NCBI GenBank assembly: GCA_016713235.1
Contig: JADJPN010000002.1
Location: 620,001-684,000, forward strand
Length of the DNA: 64,000 bases
Origin: Hyphomicrobiales bacterium
Lineage (GTDB): Bacteria; Pseudomonadota; Alphaproteobacteria; Rhizobiales; Xanthobacteraceae
Direction of reading: 5' to 3'
Below are positions 54,229 through 63,342 of this stretch, one piece after another. The translations under genes were made by a program, and so were the position numbers. The first letter of the stretch is position 1. Each line of letters opens with the position of its first letter. Below the pieces are notes generated by a model that made no database searches, was not told where the DNA came from, and saw nothing but the letters and a program-made list of their open reading frames with translations.

Positions 54229-54443
54229 GGTTTTTCGCAGGACGAAATAGCTGCTTCCGTTGGGGTTTTGGGGCGGGGACTGTTCGTGGAAAGGGACCGG
54301 CGACGTCAGAAGCGCCAGCCCTTTCTGCTTTTTGTAGCTGGGAGGCAACACCGGGGCTGATTTGCCCGGGAAAAGCCCGTTTCTGTTGACCGCGGCGGTC
54401 AGAACGGGTCCCATGCATCAAAATATAAGGACGGGGCGATTCA

Positions 54444-55703
54444 ATGGTCGGGCCGAAGCAGTTTCTGTTGGGTGGTGTCGCGCTTTTTGCGCTGACGAGT
54501 GTAGTGGCTGCGGCTGATGTTCCGGTTCGTGCGCCTCAGCCGGTTTATACCAAGGCTCCCATCGTTTCGCTTTGGGAAGGCGTCTATGTCGGTGTGCACG
54601 GCGGTTACGCTTGGGCGCAGAACGACACTGCACTCGGCGGTGTCGTCACGAACTTCCGTCCCGATGGCGGCTTTGGCGGTTTGCAGTTCGGCTACAATCG
54701 TCACCTGACATCGCGCTGGGTGCTCGGCTTTGAAGTCGACGTTTCTTACGGCGACCTCGCGGGCCGCCGTCCCGTTGCCGCGAACACCGGCTTCTTCGAT
54801 GTGAATGCATTCGGTACCGCGCGAACGCGCCTCGGTTACGCAAACGGCCCGTGGCTTTACTATGCGACTGCGGGTGCGGCTTGGGCCGACACGAATGTCG
54901 CCGTTCCGGCCGCAGGTCTTCGCTTCGACCGCCCGCAGATCGGTTATGTCATCGGTGCAGGCGTCGAATACGCACTGAACCAGCGCTGGTCTGCGAAGGT
55001 CGAGTATCTCTTTGCCGATCTGGGCGACACGTCGACGACGGCTGGTGCCGTTACCGACATGACGATGAGCACCATTCGTCTTGGTTTGAATTATCGCTTT
55101 GCGAATATGCCCGTGAGCGCGCTCGGCTACGACGCGCCGCTCGCTTACAAGGCTCCCGTGCGCCGCGGTAACGACTGGTCCGGTCCGTATATCGGTGCTC
55201 ACGCTGCCTATGGCTGGGGCAATTTCGACGCGACCGCTACCGCACTTGAGCCGACCGGCGGCTTTGCCGGTATTCAGTCGGGCTACAACTGGCAGCTTTC
55301 GCGCAACATCGTATTCGGTCTCGAAACTGACTCGTCCTGGGGTTCGCTCAAGGAGACGATCGGGGCGGCCACCGTCGATGTCGACGCGACCGGTACCGTT
55401 CGCGCCCGTCTCGGCTACGCGATGGATCGCTTGATGGTCTACGGCACCGGCGGTCTCGCCTGGGCGCATGCAGACGCGAACTACAACGCAACCGTCACCG
55501 ACCGCTTCTATCTCGGCTGGGCCGCAGGCGTAGGCATGGAATATATGTGGAGCCCGCGCTGGACCGCGAAGCTCGAATATCTCTATGCGGATTTCGGCAA
55601 GATCACCGACAATGCAGATACCGCGAACCTGACCGCATCGACGATCAAGTTCGGCGTGAACTATCGCGCGGGTATTCTCGATCTGATCGGCATGCGCTGG
55701 TAA
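54444..55703 (+). CDS. Outer-membrane protein of two tandem Omp25-like barrels
   Basis: 419 residues with signal peptide (FLLGGVALFALTSVVAAA). Two homologous halves follow: residues about 40-210 (WEGVYVGVHGGYAWAQNDTA ... SAKVEYLFADLGDTS ... MSTIRLGLNYRF) and about 240-419 (WSGPYIGAHAAYGWGNFDAT ... TAKLEYLYADFGKITDN ... ASTIKFGVNYR). Each half is the size of one 8-stranded barrel of the Omp25/Omp31 family and ends in the aromatic strand that marks such barrels. An internal tandem duplication of a single-barrel gene fits best. AAGGACGGGG precedes the start; a terminator follows. Confidence 0.88.
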   Translation: MVGPKQFLLGGVALFALTSVVAAADVPVRAPQPVYTKAPIVSLWEGVYVGVHGGYAWAQNDTALGGVVTNFRPDGGFGGLQFGYNRHLTSRWVLGFEVDVSYGDLAGRRPVAANTGFFDVNAFGTARTRLGYANGPWLYYATAGAAWADTNVAVPAAGLRFDRPQIGYVIGAGVEYALNQRWSAKVEYLFADLGDTSTTAGAVTDMTMSTIRLGLNYRFANMPVSALGYDAPLAYKAPVRRGNDWSGPYIGAHAAYGWGNFDATATALEPTGGFAGIQSGYNWQLSRNIVFGLETDSSWGSLKETIGAATVDVDATGTVRARLGYAMDRLMVYGTGGLAWAHADANYNATVTDRFYLGWAAGVGMEYMWSPRWTAKLEYLYADFGKITDNADTANLTASTIKFGVNYRAGILDLIGMRW

Positions 55704-55723
55704 TCGCTTGAGCCTTCTGAAAT

Positions 55724-55757
55724 GAAAAACCCCGGCCTTTGCGCCAGGGTTTTTGTT
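55724..55757 (+). terminator. Bidirectional terminator
   Basis: Stem AAAAACCC / GGGTTTTT (55726-55733 and 55748-55755) with an inner GGC/GCC pairing. T-rich on both strands, it serves the barrel gene and the convergent amidotransferase gene ending at 55758. Confidence 0.85.
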
Positions 55758-57538
55758 TCACGCAGCCTTTGGCTGACCGGTGTGAATTTGCAGCCAGTAT
55801 TCAAGGAGTGCTGCCTGCCAGAGTTTTGAATTGCCTTTCGCAGTCAATTCGCGCTCGGGGTTTTTCAGAAGCCGGTCGATGTATTCGCGCTGGAAGATGT
55901 CGCGCGTCTTCGCCGCCGGTTCGTTCAGCACGCCGTGCACGAAGTCGAGCATCGGGCCGCGCAGGAATTTCAACGCGGGGACGGGGAAGTAGCCTTTCTT
56001 GCGGTCTATGATCTCGTCCGGCACGAGGCCGCGCGAGGCTTCCTTGAGAATATGCTTGCCGCCGTTTTTGATCTTCATTTCGGCCGGGATCTGCGCAGCC
56101 AATTCGACGAGTTCGTGGTCCAATAGCGGCGTGCGCGCTTCCAGGCCAAACGCCATGGTCATATTGTCGACGCGCTTCACCGGGTCATCGATCATCATGA
56201 TCTGCTGGTCTAATTCCAGCGTCTTGTCGATCGCGCGCTCGCCTTGCGCAGTTTCGAAATAATTCTCGACGAGATCGCGGCTGTAGTCGCCGCCGGCGAG
56301 CGAGGGATCGAGCGCATCGGAGATTTCGTTGTGATTATGCTCGCAGTAGACGCGCATGTAATCGCTGACCGGATCGTTCGAGCGCAGCATGTGCGGATAC
56401 CAGTGATAGCCGCCGAAAACTTCGTCGGCACCCTGACCGCATTGCACGACCTTGACGTGCTGCGAGACTTCTTCCGAGAGCATATAAAGCCGATCGCATC
56501 GTGGCTGACCTGCGGCTCCGACATCTGAGAAACCGCGCCTTCCATCGCCGGGATTGCGCGCGAAGTCGCAATCGGAATGCGGTGATGCTTGGTGCCGAAT
56601 TTCTTCGCGACGAGATCGGAGTAGGCGAATTCGTCGCCCTTCAGCCCGTTCACGCTTTCAAAGCCGATGGAGAAGGTTTGCAAGTCTTTCTGCCCGCTTT
56701 CGGCAAGCAGTGCGACGAGCAGGGAAGAGTCGAGACCGCCTGAGAGAAGAACGCCGAGCGGCACGTCGGCGACGCGGCGGCGATCAACGGCGGTGCGTAG
56801 CGATGCGCGAACCGCTTCCGTCCACTCGCTTTCCGTGAGGATGCGATCCCGCGAGCGCACCGGGCAGCGCCAATAGATTTCCTCGCGCTTCGTGCCATCC
56901 GGGTCGACGGTGAGCAGGCTCGCAGGCGCAAGCTTCTTCACGCCGTTGAAGATCGTGCGCGGCGCGGGCACCGCGCCGTGAAAGCTGAGATAATTGTGAA
57001 TTGCTACCGGGTCGATGCTGGTATCGACGCCGCCTGCCGCGAGCAGCGCGGGCAGAGTAGAGGCAAAACGGAAACGTCCGTTGCTGTCGGTATAATAAAG
57101 CGGCTTGATGCCGAGCCGGTCACGCGCCAGCACCACACGGCCGCTCTCGCGCTCCATGATTGCAAAAGCAAACATGCCCTTGAAGCGCTCGACGCAGCGC
57201 GGGCCCCACGCATGATAGCTTTTCAAAATGACTTCGGTGTCGCCATCGGTGAAGAAGCGATAACCCTTGGCTTCGAGCTGCGTTCGCAATTCGCGGAAAT
57301 TGTAGATGCAGCCGTTGAACGCGATAGCGAGGCCGAGTTCAGGATCGACCATCGGCTGATCAGCCGCGGGACTAAGATCGAGAACGGCTAAACGGCGATG
57401 GCCGAGCGCAACGTTGCGGCTCGCATACACGCCGCCCGCATCAGGCCCACGATGTTTGAGATTGCCTGAGATGACCTCGGTGACTGCCGCGCTCGCGGCG
57501 TCACCGCGTCTTCGTATTTCGCCAGATATTCCACACAT
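55758..57538 (-). CDS. Asparagine-synthase-like amidotransferase, probably N-acetylglutaminylglutamine synthase type, with suspected frameshift
   Basis: Starts MCGISGEIRRRG: Cys2 is the glutaminase nucleophile. RPDAGGVYASRNVALGHRRL-like glutaminase motifs, then the ATP-pyrophosphatase loop LSGGLDSSLLVALLAESG and CGQGADEVFGGYHWYPHMLR. The wording of the N-terminal part (IYNFRELRTQLEAKGYRFFT, RDRLGIKPLYYTDSNGRFRF) best fits the family that makes the osmolyte N-acetylglutaminylglutamine amide. The frame breaks at AAA 56486-56488; one more base restores IGFYMLSEEVSQHV. About 593 residues. The usual acetyltransferase partner is not adjacent. Confidence 0.88.
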
Positions 57539-57758
57539 AACGGTAACGGCAATCGTTCTAGATTCGTAATGAGGCGTGAGTATGAATCAACAAAAAAGCC
57601 CCACGCCGGGCTGCCGAACTCCTTTCTTATTGAGACAACCTGCGAATCGCGACTTCGTTCGGAGCTTTTTCGCGAAAATGGTCGCGCTCGTTTTGACCGC
57701 GCGTTGGCGGTGGCGAGTTCTTGCAAAGGAACAATCGCTCCGGCATAGCTCGCATAAC

Positions 57759-57851
57759 GGAGACGTGGCCGAGTGGCTGAAGGCGGCGGTTTGCTAAACC
57801 GTTATACGCTCTCAAGGCGTATCGAGGGTTCGAATCCCTCCGTCTCCGCCA
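57759..57851 (+). tRNA. tRNA-Ser (anticodon GCU)
   Basis: Acceptor stem GGAGACG (57759-57765) pairs with CGTCTCC (57841-57847), then discriminator G and an encoded CCA end. D arm with GTGGCCGAGTGGCTGAAGGC, anticodon loop TTTGCTAAA in the stem CGG/CCG gives GCU (reads AGC/AGU), a long variable arm (TACGCTCTCAAGGCGTA) as expected for tRNA-Ser, and the T loop GGTTCGAATCC. 93 nt including CCA. No integrase or attachment repeat is next to it. Confidence 0.97.
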
Positions 57852-57933
57852 GATTTCGTTATTAGCCAAATTGACGCCTAGCCGGGAACCTGCCAAGTTA
57901 GTTGCAAGTCGTTCGCAACTAGGGGCTGCGGTT

Positions 57934-58749
57934 TTGGGACGGTTGATTGGGGTTTCTGCGTTTATCGCAGCACTTGTAGGTTTCAGCCCGGCTTTTGCGG
58001 CAGAAGATGATCTGCGTCCGGCGAAAGCGTTGCAGGACAACTCCTTCCTCATCGAAGAGGCCTACAATCAGGAGCCAGGCGTCGTGCAGCACATTCTGGT
58101 GCTGCGGAGGCAAGGGCGCGATTGGGATCTTGCCTTCACGCAGGAGTGGCCGGTGTTCAGCCAGGACCACCAATTCTCCTATTCGATTCCTTATTCGCGA
58201 TTGCGCTCGGGCGGTCAGCGCGCGCGCGGCTTCGGCGATGTGTTTCTGAATTATCGCTATCAGGCGTGGACCGAGACAATGACCCGGCCGGCATTTGCGC
58301 CGCGCGCCAGCTTCATCGTTCCGTCGGGCGATGAGCGCCGTGGGCTGGGGGACGGCTCAAGCGGTGTTCAGTTCAACCTGCCGTTCTCGAAAATCATCAG
58401 CGACCGCGTGTCGGTGCATGCGAACGCGGGCTACACCCGCATGTTCGACATCGCCAGCTTTTCCACGAATAGCTACTTCCTTGGCGGCAGCGTGATTTAC
58501 GCGGCGACGCGCGAACTGAATTTCATGTTCGAAGTCGTTCACGACTGGGAGCAGACGGTGGACACCGGCGCGCTGGTGCGTGACCGCACGCTGACGATCT
58601 CGCCGGGTCTTCGCTACGCGTTCAACCTCGATGCAGGGCAGCTCGTGCTTGGTGCGGGCATGCCGATCGCATTCACGAGCGGGCAGCCGACGAGCTACGG
58701 CGCGATCCTGTATTTCTCCTTCGAGCACAGCTTTCTCGCCAAGAAATAA
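57934..58749 (+). CDS. Outer-membrane beta-barrel transporter (phenol-degradation MetA-like)
   Basis: About 271 residues. Signal peptide (IGVSAFIAALVGFSPAFA) followed by alternating amphipathic strands: FAPRASFIVPSGDERRGLGD, VQFNLPFSKIISDRVSVHAN, TISPGLRYAFNLDAGQLVLG, YGAILYFSFEHSFLAKK. The pattern fits the Phenol_MetA_deg-type outer-membrane family. The start is uncertain: TTG codons at 57871, 57934 and 57943; AGGGG about 10 bp upstream favours 57934. Substrate unknown. Confidence 0.78.
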   Translation: MGRLIGVSAFIAALVGFSPAFAAEDDLRPAKALQDNSFLIEEAYNQEPGVVQHILVLRRQGRDWDLAFTQEWPVFSQDHQFSYSIPYSRLRSGGQRARGFGDVFLNYRYQAWTETMTRPAFAPRASFIVPSGDERRGLGDGSSGVQFNLPFSKIISDRVSVHANAGYTRMFDIASFSTNSYFLGGSVIYAATRELNFMFEVVHDWEQTVDTGALVRDRTLTISPGLRYAFNLDAGQLVLGAGMPIAFTSGQPTSYGAILYFSFEHSFLAKK

Positions 58750-58871
58750 ACGGCGAACAGTGGGCGGCAGATTGGCGTAGCGGGCCGCGTCGTTCGTCGA
58801 GCCCAGCGGAATATTTCGCTCGGCTTGGAACTCGGCTTGGAAAATTTCCGCGGGCAGGGCAGAAAAGCCGG

Positions 58872-60055
58872 ATGTTCGCAAAGCGACTCATATCGTTGTG
58901 TGCGCTATTTACGTTCACTTTGGCCGCGCCCGTTTGCGCGCAGGAAGCCGCGCCGCCGTTCCGGAACTTTCTCTCTTCACTCTGGCCTGATGCGCAAAAG
59001 CGCGGCGTTTCGCGCGAAACGTTCGATGGCGCTATTCGCGGAATTGCGCCGGACGCGGAAGTGCTGCGGCTCACGAAGAGCCAACCGGAATACGTCCGGC
59101 CGATCGGCGACTATGTGAAGAATAGGCTGACTGCGAACCTGATCGCAAGCGGCAAACGCAACGCGGAGAAGTGGGCGCAGACGCTTGAGGCCGTCGAGAA
59201 GAAGTACGGCGTCGACAAAGAGATCATCGTCGCGATCTGGGGGCTAGAGACCGGATACGGCTCGTTCAGCGGCGGCAAGGACGTGATCCGCTCGCTCGCT
59301 ACACTTGCGCATGCCCGCTATCGCGGCGACTTCTTCCGTAACGAGTTGCTTGCCGCGCTCGAAGTTCTGGAACAGGAGCACATCACACGCGACAAGATGA
59401 AGGGCTCCTGGGCCGGCGCGATGGGACAGCCACAATTCATCCCGTCGAGCTTTCTGAAGTTCGCGGTGGATTTTTCCGGCGACGGGCGCCGCGATATCTG
59501 GGGCGTACGCCGGATGTGCTCGGTTCGATCGGCAATTATCTGCGTGAGCACGGATGGAAGCCGGGGCTGCCGTGGGGTTACGAGGTCACTATTCCGCGCG
59601 ATTTCGATTATCGCATCAGCCGCCGCACCTTCGCGGAGTGGGCCGTGCTCGGCGTGCGCCGCGCCGACGGCGGCAAGTTTCCCGCAAGCGGCGAGGGTAT
59701 CCTGTTCTTTCCAAGCAGCGCGAGCGGGCCGGGCTTTGTCGTGACCGGCAACTACGAAGCGATCAAGCGCTACAACCTGTCGGATGCCTATTCGCTGACG
59801 GTCGCGGGCACGGCTAACCGGCTGCGCGGTATGGACGGTTATCGCGCCAAGTGGCCCCAGGTGATTCCGCTCAATCGCGAGCAACGAATCCGGATGCAGA
59901 AGCTCATGCAGGCCAAGGGTTACCCCGTGAACAACGTGGTCGGACAGATCGACTTCGACCTACGCGACCAGATCAGGGTTTTGCAGGTGAAGTTCGGGCT
60001 GCTGCCGGATGGACACCCCACCGAGACCTTTTTGGAAAAGCTCGAACAGCTGTAA
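58872..60055 (+). CDS. Lytic murein transglycosylase (MltB-type) with suspected frameshift
   Basis: Cleaves the MurNAc-GlcNAc bond in peptidoglycan. Signal peptide (LISLCALFTFTLAAPVCA), catalytic Glu126 in IVAIWGLETGYGSFSGG, GSWAGAMGQPQFIPSSFLKF and a C-terminal peptidoglycan-binding domain (RMQKLMQAKGYPVNNVVGQI ... IRVLQVKFGLLPDGHPT). The frame breaks at CC 59510-59511; with one more C it reads DIWGVRPDVLGSIGNYLREH. About 394 residues, normal for the family. Confidence 0.92.
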
Positions 60056-60130
60056 GCGCCATCCTCGGATAGTTAACGATTTGTAAATCGCCGGGAGCGC
60101 AAGGTCCGTCATCTTCAAGGCGAGGCGGTC

Positions 60131-61526
60131 GTGACGATACCTAGCTCTTTCGAGATGCGGCTCGCGCTTTACGGTTTTGTGAACGAGACGCCGGAAGAAC
60201 GCGCGCGCAGGGCGCAGCTCTGGAAGCTGCTGTCTCCCTATGTTGGTCGTGCCGTTGATGCGGTGATCGACCGCGGTAGCAGCGTGGTTCCGTTCTTTGC
60301 GCAGGCCCTTCAGGACAACCGGGAAGACATCAAGCAGCGTTCGCAAGTGACGCTCGAGCGGCTTTTCACGCAGCCGTTCGACGAGGCGTGGGTAGAAGAC
60401 GCCTACGAACGCGCGCGCTATGAACTGAGCATCGGGCTCGATGTGCGGGCCCGATTTGCCATTATCCGTGCGATCGGAACCGCGTTTTTTATGATCGCGC
60501 GGAAGCGATACTTTTACGCGGGCAAAAAGGTCGCGGAGCTCGGCGACATCATGAACCGGCTTTGCATGATGGACGCCGCCAACGCGGTATCCTGCCACAA
60601 CGAACTTGCGGTGAACGAAAGTACGGAACGCAGCGACCGGCTCGAAGGCGCGATCACGCGTTTCGGCACCACCGTTGATCAGGTGCGCAACACCATCGCT
60701 CACGCCGTGAGCGAACTCGGGGCTTCCTCGCAGCGGCTGTCAGTGCTTGCGCAGAATTCGAACCAGCACGCCAATCTGGCAGCCGATGTCGCCGGCAACA
60801 GCGCGCGGGATGCCGACTGGATGGCGAGTGCAGCCGAGGAACTTTCGAGCTCCATCGGCGAGATCAGAGCGCAGTCAACGCGCAGCGCGAGGATGGCATT
60901 CGAGGCGGTCGATCTAGCCAACCGCGCGAACGGCATCGTCGGTTCGCTCTCGGAGTCGGTCGAAAAGGTCGGTTCGGTTGTCGGTCTGATTTCGCAGATC
61001 GCCTCGCAGACGAATTTGCTCGCATTGAATGCGACGATTGAGGCCGCACGGGCTGGCGAGGCGGGCAGAGGGTTTGCGGTTGTTGCGAATGAAGTGAAGT
61101 CGCTTTCAACCCAGACTTCGCGAGCGACGGAAGAAATTCGCGAACAGATCGAGAAAATCCAGGAAGCGACGAAGCTCTCGGTCGCGCAGATCGCCGCCTG
61201 CGGCGAGAGCATCGGCCAGATCGCGGCCACGGTCGAAGCGCTTTCCGGCTCGGTCGATCAGCAGGCCGAGGCGACTTCCAGCATCGCGCAGAATTCCAGC
61301 CGGACCTCCAGTCACGCCAATTCGGTGGCGGAAGCGATGCAGACGGTCGCGGGTTCGATCTCCCAGACCCAAAGCGAAGCGCGCGAAGCGCTTCGCGCTT
61401 GCCAGTGGCCTGAACACGAGAGCGTCCGAACTGGATGCCGCGATAGAGGCCTTGCTTCAGGTCGCCAAGATCGAAACAGAGGGCGTGAAAGCGTTTGCAG
61501 ATGCGGGACGGCGCGCCTCTGCCTGA
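60131..61526 (+). CDS. Soluble methyl-accepting chemotaxis protein with globin-like N-domain, suspected frameshift near the end
   Basis: No transmembrane segments, so cytoplasmic. The N-terminal ~150 residues (RRAQLWKLLSPYVGRAVDAV ... LFTQPFDEAWVEDAYERARY) are helical and resemble the protoglobin/globin-coupled sensor domain, but no proximal His is seen at the expected position (YERARYELSIGL). The signalling domain has the conserved hairpin SQIASQTNLLALNATIEAAR. The last part changes frame near 61402; removing one C of the CC there gives an end ASGLNTRASELDAAIEALLQ through DAGRRASA, stop at 61524-61526. Confidence 0.88.
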
Positions 61527-61996
61527 GAATCGCTGCCTTCAGCGTATTCAAAATCAGCCATTTTCGTGCGTTTTCATGTGATGACCGGCCGGTACCGGGG
61601 TCTTCGGCGGCCATCGGCCGATTCCTCTAACTCATTGAAATCATTGATGTTCCGGAATGGCGACCGTTGCGTTTCTGCAACACAATCGGGGAAAGCGAGT
61701 TCCGGGTGCCCCCAAAAGCGTCATTCCAATTGAACGGAAAGTGCCAATCGCTAGGGTGCTCCTCGCGACAGAGGGGGAGACCCAAGTGGGGGGAACCTTG
61801 CGTCGCACCCGTCCGGGTTTGACGGCTGATTGCTAGTTTCGAGTACGGACTAAGAAAAGTTCGAGGCGGTCGCAAAGTCGGTCTGGGTGGTTTCGCGGGG
61901 AATTTGGGCACTTTTTCTAAGGGGCGTCAGCCCTCCAGAGTAAAGACCCGCTCCTCTAGGCAATTTTTGAGAGAGAATGACTCTTTGGAGGTCACG
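61527..61996. other. Intergenic region upstream of the porin
   Basis: About 470 bp with no gene. It should hold a strong porin promoter and leader. TTGACG near 61818 is a possible -35 element, but no good -10 at the right spacing was seen. The leader contains a purine-rich stretch (GAGAGAGAATGACTC) and GGAGGTCACG directly at the start codon. Confidence 0.4.
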
Positions 61997-63238
61997 ATGA
62001 AGATGGTGAAAAGCCTCATCCTCGGCACCGCAGTCGCTTTTGCGGCTTCGGCTGGGGCGCAGGCAGCAGACCTTCCCGTAAAGGCCAAGCCGGTCGGTTA
62101 CGTGAAGATCTGCCCGCAGTACGGCCCGGGTTTCTACTACATTCCGGGTACCGATGTTTGCTTGAAGGTTGGCGGTCTTGTGTTCGCTGAAGTTGGCTTC
62201 CATGCCAACGGCGCGATCACGAACCTGAGCCACGGTGCTAACGGCTGGGATCATGCCGATAACTCCATGGCTTGGCGTTCGCGTGGCTACCTCTCCTTGG
62301 ACGCACGCACGGCGACGGCTTACGGCACGCTCCGCGCTTACATCCTGGGCGGTTTCCAGCAGCTTAGCGGCACCGGCCCTGCCGGCGCAGCTGCGTTCGC
62401 AGTGAACACCGGCTCGTTCATTCAGTACGCGTTCATCCAGTTCGCCGGCTTCACGGCTGGTACTGCGAACTCGTTCTTCGACTTCGGTTCGAACTACCTG
62501 ACGCTGTCGGTTGCTTCGAATCCGTGGAACTGGACCAACGTGTTCGCTTACACCGCGAACCTCGGCAATGGTCTCTCGGCCACGATCGGTATCGAAGACA
62601 AGTCGACCACCCGCGTCGGCAACGCCGGTCCGATGACGACTTCTTACGACTCGCCGGACATCGTTGGTAACCTTCGCCTCGATCAGGCTTGGGGTTCCGC
62701 CCAGATCATGGGTGCGGCTCACCAGACCCGTTGGATCGCTGGCGATGACTGGGGCTATGCAATCGGCGCTGGCGTCGAAATCAAGCTCCCGATGCTTGGC
62801 GCTGGCGACAGCCTCAAGATCGTTGGTGTCTGGTCTGAAGGCGCGGTGGAATACACCGGTCTTTCGGGCTCGCCCTACGGCGGCATCGGCGGCATCGGCA
62901 TCGGCTACGCTGGTCCGGCTGGTCCTGGCTTCGCAGCTGTGATGGACGCTTCTGGCGCTGTTGGCTCGCTGACGGACGCTTCGTCGGTGATGGTGCAGTA
63001 CCGTCACTTCTGGACCCCGACCGTCCAGTCGAACTTCCACGCTGGCTATAACGAAGCCTACAACCTCTTCGCAGGCGGCTTCGGCAGCGTGCAGGTTGTT
63101 CAGTACGGCCACAGCCTGAAGTGGAGCCCGGTGAAGGACCTGACGCTGGCCCTCGACGTGCTCTACACGGAAACCGACGCGAACAACGTCGAGACCGACA
63201 AGGTCGCGACCTGGTTCCGCGTTACCCGTACCTTCTAA
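61997..63238 (+). CDS. Porin (Bradyrhizobium/Brucella Omp2-like, Porin_2 type)
   Basis: 413 residues. Signal peptide (LILGTAVAFAASAGAQAA), then LPVKAKPVGYVKICPQYGPG with a cysteine pair (KICPQYG...GTDVCLKVGG) typical of rhizobial Porin_2 proteins. The rest is alternating strands, ending FRVTRTF with the terminal Phe of outer-membrane porins. GGAGG six bases before ATG 61997 fixes the start, so the upstream frame from 61904 is not part of it. A strong terminator follows. It forms general diffusion pores. Confidence 0.93.
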   Translation: MKMVKSLILGTAVAFAASAGAQAADLPVKAKPVGYVKICPQYGPGFYYIPGTDVCLKVGGLVFAEVGFHANGAITNLSHGANGWDHADNSMAWRSRGYLSLDARTATAYGTLRAYILGGFQQLSGTGPAGAAAFAVNTGSFIQYAFIQFAGFTAGTANSFFDFGSNYLTLSVASNPWNWTNVFAYTANLGNGLSATIGIEDKSTTRVGNAGPMTTSYDSPDIVGNLRLDQAWGSAQIMGAAHQTRWIAGDDWGYAIGAGVEIKLPMLGAGDSLKIVGVWSEGAVEYTGLSGSPYGGIGGIGIGYAGPAGPGFAAVMDASGAVGSLTDASSVMVQYRHFWTPTVQSNFHAGYNEAYNLFAGGFGSVQVVQYGHSLKWSPVKDLTLALDVLYTETDANNVETDKVATWFRVTRTF

Positions 63239-63261
63239 TCTGACGCAAGTCTGATTTAGCG

Positions 63262-63292
63262 AAAACCCCGGCGGGAAACCGCCGGGGTTTTT
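63262..63292 (+). terminator. Rho-independent terminator after the porin gene
   Basis: Perfect 12-bp stem AAACCCCGGCGG / CCGCCGGGGTTT (63263-63274 and 63279-63290) with a GAAA tetraloop, then TTGTTTGTT. Confidence 0.95.
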
Positions 63293-63342
63293 GTTTGTTC
63301 CGCGCCTTGGTTCTTCGGCTCTGGCTTAGACAACGGCGCGCT

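Noticed and set aside
57538..57934. tRNA-Ser considered as an integration site for a mobile element
   Set aside because: No integrase, no repeated tRNA 3' end and ordinary chromosomal genes on both sides.
61627..61911. Proline/arginine-rich open frame antisense upstream of the porin
   Set aside because: No family features or ribosome binding site; it lies in the porin leader region.
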